NCBI GenBank assembly: GCA_004524725.1
Contig: SDNW01000012.1
Coordinates: 1 to 37,920 of the forward strand
Direction of reading: 5' to 3'
DNA length: 37,920 nucleotides
DNA from: Promethearchaeota archaeon
GTDB lineage: Archaea > Asgardarchaeota > Lokiarchaeia > Sigyniarchaeales > SOKP01
Positions 33,772-37,920 of the stretch are shown here, in pieces (position 1 is the stretch's first letter; each line of letters starts with the position of its first letter). The notes beneath the pieces were generated by a model. That model saw only the letters and a list, made by a program, of their open reading frames with translations. It was not told the origin of the DNA and made no database searches. Both the position numbers and the translations under genes were made by a program.

Positions 33772-33948
33772 ATTTTTATTCCACTGGTTTTTCGTTCTTA
33801 AAATTCATTATAAATCTAAATTTTCCCATTTTTGTGAGAAATAGAAAAATTTTTTAATTTAAGATTCCTTAATATTCTTGACTTCTTATCCAAGAAATTT
33901 TTTATTTTTTAATTAAGGATAATTCAAATAAGGAAATTGTGAAGAAAT

Positions 33949-34689
33949 ATGGTTGAAGATGATGAGAAAGTAAAAAAAAGCGAAGAGGAACCTCACATTT
34001 CAGAAGATCTTGAAGAAGTAGAGGATTTAACTACGTTATTTGCGGTACGGACCACTATTAACCAAGAAAGTAATATATTAAAACAGATTTTTTATCGTTT
34101 TAAAATACTGGATGTCATCCCCGATATCAGGGCTATGCTCGTTTCACCTCTCCTTCCGGGGTATATTTTTTTTGAAGCACCTCAAAAGCGAGATGTGCAA
34201 ATTGCTGTACAAGGTATACAGCATATCAAGGGGCGCATAGTACAGAATATACGATTGTCGGAACTGAAGCACGTATTATTGCCGCGAAGTGTTACCGAAT
34301 ACCTAGAGGAAGGAGACACTGTTGAAATTATTAGCGGAGTCTTCGAAGGTGCTCGAGCAGTAGTAATGCGAATGCCTCATGATACGTCAAGCAGTGAAGA
34401 GGTTGTTGTACGGCTATTACAAGAGGAAACTCCTATCACCATTAAGATTCATGGAGATTATTTAAAGTTAGTAGAGAAAAAGGAACCTGTAGAAGAAGAG
34501 ATTCCAGAAATCAAAGTTACGGCGGAATCAGTGATAACAGACTTGGAGAAAGCAATATCTTTTGATGACGAATTGGAAGATCTTGAAGAAGAATCACTCG
34601 AAGCATCCAAATCTGATAAGCATGAGGAATATTACGACGATGAGGAAGAAGATGAGGATGATGAGTGGGCTAAATTTGATGGTTTTTAA
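33949..34689 (+). CDS. spt5: Transcription elongation factor Spt5 with acidic tails
   Basis: A 246-residue Spt5/NusG homologue. The NGN domain (about 28-105) starts with TTLFAVRTTINQESNIL and has SPLLPGYIFFEA, VQGIQHIKG. The KOW domain (about 119-175) has EEGDTVEIISGVFEGARAVV. Spt5 with Spt4 clamps RNA polymerase and keeps it processive. Archaeal Spt5 is usually about 150 residues. Here an acidic N-terminus of about 25 residues and an acidic tail of about 70 (ending DDEEEDEDDEWAKFDGF) are added, which recalls the acidic N-terminal region of eukaryotic Spt5. The tail contains several Glu/Asp runs and is probably disordered. Confidence 0.92.
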   Translation: MVEDDEKVKKSEEEPHISEDLEEVEDLTTLFAVRTTINQESNILKQIFYRFKILDVIPDIRAMLVSPLLPGYIFFEAPQKRDVQIAVQGIQHIKGRIVQNIRLSELKHVLLPRSVTEYLEEGDTVEIISGVFEGARAVVMRMPHDTSSSEEVVVRLLQEETPITIKIHGDYLKLVEKKEPVEEEIPEIKVTAESVITDLEKAISFDDELEDLEEESLEASKSDKHEEYYDDEEEDEDDEWAKFDGF

Positions 34690-34829
34690 TTCATTTCCCA
34701 ATTTTTAAATATTTTTCATTCCATTTAAGCAGAAATTCTAAGTGGAAAAAAATTATCGAGTTATTTGTCAAATCTCATTCATATGTTGCAATCACATATA
34801 AAACTCTCGTGATAAAAGAATTTTTAAAC

Positions 34830-34854
34830 CTATACTATCATTAGACAAGTATAG
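34830..34854. promoter_or_regulatory. Inverted repeat upstream of the longin/roadblock candidate
   Basis: CTATACT (34830-34836) and AGTATAG (34848-34854) are perfect complements 11 nt apart, ending 35 nt before the ATG at 34890. A TATA-like TTTTTAAA precedes them directly. The position, just downstream of a possible TATA box, would suit an operator. It could also be chance. Confidence 0.3.
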
Positions 34855-34889
34855 TTCAGATTAAACCACATAAAAAGTACAATAAGATT

Positions 34890-35636
34890 ATGATAAAAAA
34901 TATCTTCATTATGAAATCCACTGGGGAATTAATTTTTTATAAGACCTATGAAGATATTTTCAACATTAAGCTTACAACCAGTTTTCTAAGTGCTATATTT
35001 TCATTTGTCAAACAAACACTTAAGACAAAAGAGTTATCGGAAATCGAAGTAGGTCCATTCAGATTTATTTTCGAAATTGAAAAAGCAAACTCTAGTGAAT
35101 TGATGTTTGCCTTATTTAGTGACCGTACCGATAATTTAGTTGAATTGCGCAATCAGCTACGAGAAATTAAAAGCCAATTTCTCCATCAATTCGATCTTCA
35201 ATTACTCACCGAGAATTTTGATGGGGAGATTTCAAAATATCAAAATTTTGGCAGTAAGATTGACGAAATTATGGAGAAAAGCAGAAAACTGGTATCAGAA
35301 GAGATTCAAAACGAGCTCTTAGAAGTTTTCCAAGAGCTGCATACTTTTTCTACATTTGTTATCTCTTCAGCATTATTAACCCAAACGGGTAGAGTCATAG
35401 TGTCTTACCTCGATGAGAACGTGTTATCCGAAATTATACGCCTTTTGGAAAGTAGGTTTATCATTGGGAATTCAAGAATCCATGAATTGATCTCTCTTGA
35501 AGATTATGGTATACTTTCGCTCGTTGGAATTGATAACTTTATCACAGTCATTCAATTCCAAAGTAAGTGCCCATTTGAGTCTGCTCTCATTATTTCTAAA
35601 AAGTTTTCTAATCGTTTAAAAAAAATCATCATATAG
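34890..35636 (+). CDS. Possible longin/roadblock-like protein
   Basis: A 248-residue protein without a certain family. The N-terminal 130 residues resemble a longin fold: a first strand pair (IKNIFIMKSTGELIFYKTY), a helix (LTTSFLSAIFSFVKQTLKTK), then strands (FRFIFEIE, ELMFALFSDR) and a long helix ending around FDGEISKYQNFGSKIDEIM. The C-terminal 100 residues resemble a roadblock/LC7 unit: FVISSALLTQTGRVIVSYLD, ENVLSEIIRLLESRF, YGILSLVGIDNFITVIQFQS. Both folds are partners of small GTPases in eukaryotes and are common in Asgard genomes. The assignment is by pattern only; a structure prediction would settle it. Confidence 0.5.
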   Translation: MIKNIFIMKSTGELIFYKTYEDIFNIKLTTSFLSAIFSFVKQTLKTKELSEIEVGPFRFIFEIEKANSSELMFALFSDRTDNLVELRNQLREIKSQFLHQFDLQLLTENFDGEISKYQNFGSKIDEIMEKSRKLVSEEIQNELLEVFQELHTFSTFVISSALLTQTGRVIVSYLDENVLSEIIRLLESRFIIGNSRIHELISLEDYGILSLVGIDNFITVIQFQSKCPFESALIISKKFSNRLKKIII

Positions 35637-35765
35637 GTAATATCTCATTTATTTGAAGCCGACAATTTGGAAATTTGTTTCATAAACTTAAAAAATTAAA
35701 ACATATTTTCCCAATCAACAAATCACCTTTAATTAAAGATAATAGATATTTAAAAGCGGTTAGAA

Positions 35766-37070
35766 ATGGCAGAAGAGAAAAAAACAAAATATTTGACTCA
35801 AGCTATAAATGATGAGATTTTATCCAAACTCAGCTTAAAGAATAGGTATCAATTTTTAAACACAAATTTGATGACTATTTTAGAGCCCAAAGAATTTAAC
35901 TTCCTTAAAAAGGCCCAAAAGTTTTGTATGAGATTTGAGAAAAAGAATAATATTACCCACAGAACTGACGAGGATGTTTATGAGTGGATTCCAGCATTTG
36001 GAGCAGAAGGGTATATTACCAGAACGCATCCGTTTGAGATGATTGATCTGAACTATGAAGATTATGGAGCTACCATCGAATTCATGCGTTGTTTAGCAAT
36101 TGACTTTTTCGACCCCCAGTTTTCTCTGGCAGGAGGAGCCACGGTACTTGCTATCAATCCGATATATGAACATCATGAGAATATGCCACTACGATTAGAG
36201 ATTATGAAAAAGATGGCTACGGGGGAGACACCAGGGGCTATTCTAATAACCGAACCCGAGAGAGGCTCTGATGCAGTACACATGTTAACTACTTGCGATG
36301 AACAAGAGGATGGAAGTTTTGTCTTAAATGGAGAAAAAATTTATAGTACTAACGGACCGAAATCGGGATATGTCGTTGCGTATGCAACTGCAGAACAAAA
36401 TAACGGAAATACCATGGCACAATTTTTAATTGATACTTCGTGGGAAGGTTTTAATTGCGAACGAGTATATATTCCGTATGTTCCTAAGGTATGGTTGGGA
36501 AAAGAACGATTAGAGAATCTACGCGTCCCCAAAGAATATGTTCTTGGTGGCGTAGGGAAGGGGCGTGAACATTTATTTGAGGGGTTGGTCCCCGAGAGAA
36601 TCGGTATCGCCATCGATTGTGTCGCACAATGTTGGAACGCTATTGCACATGCAGCTATCTATGCGAATAATAGAAAACAATTCGACCAGGAAATCCTTAA
36701 GTTCCAAGGGGTTGGATTTTTACTGACCGATCTATGGGCACGATTAACTAATACTACTTTAGGCTTGCTCATGTTCTGTAAGAATTATGATAGTAAAGTC
36801 GAAAAATTTGGTGGAAAACTCCCTAAGAACATTTCACAAGCAATGGTTGCTTCGGCGAGCCAATTCAAATATTACACCGCGAAACTTTCGGCAGAAATTT
36901 GCTACGAAGCAGCTAACCTTATGGGGGGTGCAGGACTCTGTGATAATACCCTTATGCAGGATCTTCTCCAAATGTCGAGGATCGCAGAAATAATAGGTGG
37001 AAGTAGACAGATTCAAACTTACATCTTAAGTATGGCTATGAGACAATTGTATAAAATGAGTGGTATCTAA
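35766..37070 (+). CDS. Acyl-CoA dehydrogenase family protein
   Basis: A 434-residue acyl-CoA dehydrogenase. It has the helical N-terminal domain, the FAD- and substrate-binding beta-domain with ITEPERGSDAVHM and DGSFVLNGEKIYSTNG, and the C-terminal helical domain with ERIGIAIDCVAQCWNAI, NRKQFDQEILKFQGV and IAEIIGGSRQIQTYILSMAM. The usual catalytic Glu of short- and medium-chain enzymes (E-G-T near the end) is replaced: the sequence is I-I-G-G-S. In isovaleryl-type enzymes the base lies elsewhere, so activity is not ruled out. A close paralogue follows after 240 nt. Confidence 0.9.
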   Translation: MAEEKKTKYLTQAINDEILSKLSLKNRYQFLNTNLMTILEPKEFNFLKKAQKFCMRFEKKNNITHRTDEDVYEWIPAFGAEGYITRTHPFEMIDLNYEDYGATIEFMRCLAIDFFDPQFSLAGGATVLAINPIYEHHENMPLRLEIMKKMATGETPGAILITEPERGSDAVHMLTTCDEQEDGSFVLNGEKIYSTNGPKSGYVVAYATAEQNNGNTMAQFLIDTSWEGFNCERVYIPYVPKVWLGKERLENLRVPKEYVLGGVGKGREHLFEGLVPERIGIAIDCVAQCWNAIAHAAIYANNRKQFDQEILKFQGVGFLLTDLWARLTNTTLGLLMFCKNYDSKVEKFGGKLPKNISQAMVASASQFKYYTAKLSAEICYEAANLMGGAGLCDNTLMQDLLQMSRIAEIIGGSRQIQTYILSMAMRQLYKMSGI

Positions 37071-37309
37071 TTTCACTAATTATTAGTGCTAAACTTTTTT
37101 TTTTTAATTTTTCTCCATTATTTTTAAAACTCTCTTATTAAACTTTAGAATTTGAAGATTATATTCTTTTTCATGTGCAAAACCAAACAATAAATAGATA
37201 ATATCAATAATTTAATATCCAAAATCCTACCTTTTTTTACAAAAATTAAAAAGTTCTATCATATTTTTCTACGCAAACTACTATTTCTATAAAAAAGAGG
37301 AGTTAAAAG

Positions 37310-37920
37310 TTGGAAGAGAATAAGACCAAATATATGGATCAAGCTATTAATGATGAAATTCTCGAGAAATTAAGCTTAAAAAATCGTTACCAATTCCTTA
37401 ATACAACAATGATGACCGCTTTGGAGCCAGACCAATTCAATTTTCTCCGTTCTGCTGAAAAGTTCTGTATGCGCTATGAAAAGAAGAATAATATCGTTCA
37501 CAGTGGCGATGAGGATCTCTATGATTGGATCCCGGATTTTGGAAAAGAAGGACTAATTTCGCGAGCACATCCCTTTGAAGAAATTGACATGAATTACGAG
37601 CCCAATGGAATGGCAACTGAATTATTACGATGCCTTGCGTTAAACTTTTTCGATCCTCAATTTTCAATGGGTGGAGGCGCTACGGTCCTCGCCATTAATC
37701 CGGTGTATTATCATCATGAAAATATTCCTATAAGATTAGAGATATTAAAGAAGTTTGTGACCGGTGAAACTCCAGGGGCAATTCTAATTACCGAACCCGA
37801 ACGAGGTTCAGATGCAGTGCACATGTTAACTGTGCTAGAAGAAAAAGGTGACGGTAGCTATGTGATAAATGGAGAAAAAATATATAATACTAATGCACCA
37901 AAAGCCGGTTATGTTGTAGC
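37310..37920 (+). CDS. Acyl-CoA dehydrogenase family protein, second copy (partial)
   Basis: The frame from a TTG at 37310 runs off the window end. It encodes MEENKTKYMDQAINDEILEK and then SLKNRYQFLNTT, which aligns residue for residue with the first acyl-CoA dehydrogenase (KTKYLTQAINDEILSKLSLK and on). Further shared blocks are EPERGSDAVHMLT and INGEKIYNTN. About 204 residues are visible, covering the N-terminal and part of the FAD domain. A GAGGAG ribosome binding site lies 7 nt before the TTG and supports this start. The two genes are a tandem duplication; the 240-nt gap suggests a separate promoter. Confidence 0.9.
   Translation, partial: MEENKTKYMDQAINDEILEKLSLKNRYQFLNTTMMTALEPDQFNFLRSAEKFCMRYEKKNNIVHSGDEDLYDWIPDFGKEGLISRAHPFEEIDMNYEPNGMATELLRCLALNFFDPQFSMGGGATVLAINPVYYHHENIPIRLEILKKFVTGETPGAILITEPERGSDAVHMLTVLEEKGDGSYVINGEKIYNTNAPKAGYVV

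Noticed and set aside
1..37920. CRISPR arrays, insertion sequences, integrases and tRNA genes
   Set aside because: I saw no regularly spaced repeats, no transposase or integrase motifs and no cloverleaf with a T-loop GTTCRA motif in the spacers.

Overview
The window looks like a chromosome segment of an AT-rich Asgard archaeon, most likely of the Lokiarchaeia (Promethearchaeota) type. The evidence is archaeal information-processing genes (aIF2-gamma, aIF1A, Spt5, TFS, a DHH/RecJ-like protein), a eukaryote-type ribosomal protein eL22, two Ras-like small GTPases, a possible longin/roadblock protein, form III RuBisCO with ribose-1,5-bisphosphate isomerase, and bacterial-type metabolic genes. Genes are densely packed on both strands with AT-rich spacers. 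GTG and TTG starts are common.

Layout. 1-2.6 kb: the 5' tip of a minus-strand gene, an unknown helical protein, a decayed second copy of a DUF362 C-terminus, and the intact DUF362 protein. 2.7-7.6 kb: a PadR-type regulator with two palindromic sites upstream, then two ABC exporter half-transporters that look like a heterodimer; the second has a domain of about 205 residues inserted in its ATPase. 7.7-11.7 kb: alpha/beta hydrolase, radical SAM protein, ROK sugar kinase and phosphohexomutase. 11.8-19.8 kb: UvrC, a zinc ribbon, R15P isomerase, RuBisCO, eL22, a CitG-like transferase, TFS, a DUF167 protein and a DHH phosphoesterase. 20.1-26.8 kb: two surface or membrane proteins (one a gingipain-like C25 peptidase), small unknowns, and aIF2-gamma with an N-terminal helix-hairpin-helix extension. 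27.1-29.8 kb: a two-helix membrane protein, a PAS/GAF sensor with no kinase domain, and a cupin. 30.1-33.4 kb: GTPase, PIN nuclease, GTPase, iron alcohol dehydrogenase, cupin. 33.4-37.9 kb: aIF1A, Spt5, a longin/roadblock candidate, and two tandem acyl-CoA dehydrogenases, the second cut by the window end.

The outstanding feature lies at 26.9-27.1 kb. It appears to be a circularly permuted 5S rRNA gene: the 3' part of 5S comes first, helix I is closed by a TTTG loop, and the 5' part follows. The two outer ends carry a bulge-helix-bulge-like motif nested in long flanking complementary stems. Cutting both bulges after AA and joining the inner ends would recreate the universal 5S sequence GAACCCGGAA-GUUAAAC exactly. 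This suggests a 5S rRNA matured through tRNA-splicing-type excision as a 120-nt circle, analogous to permuted tRNA genes. The open reading frame crossing it is judged spurious.

Functional links visible here are the two convergent enzymes of the archaeal AMP-to-3-phosphoglycerate pathway, the ROK kinase and phosphohexomutase in sugar-phosphate metabolism, the regulator plus exporter operon, and clusters of translation and transcription genes. All family calls come from reading motifs; no database search was run.
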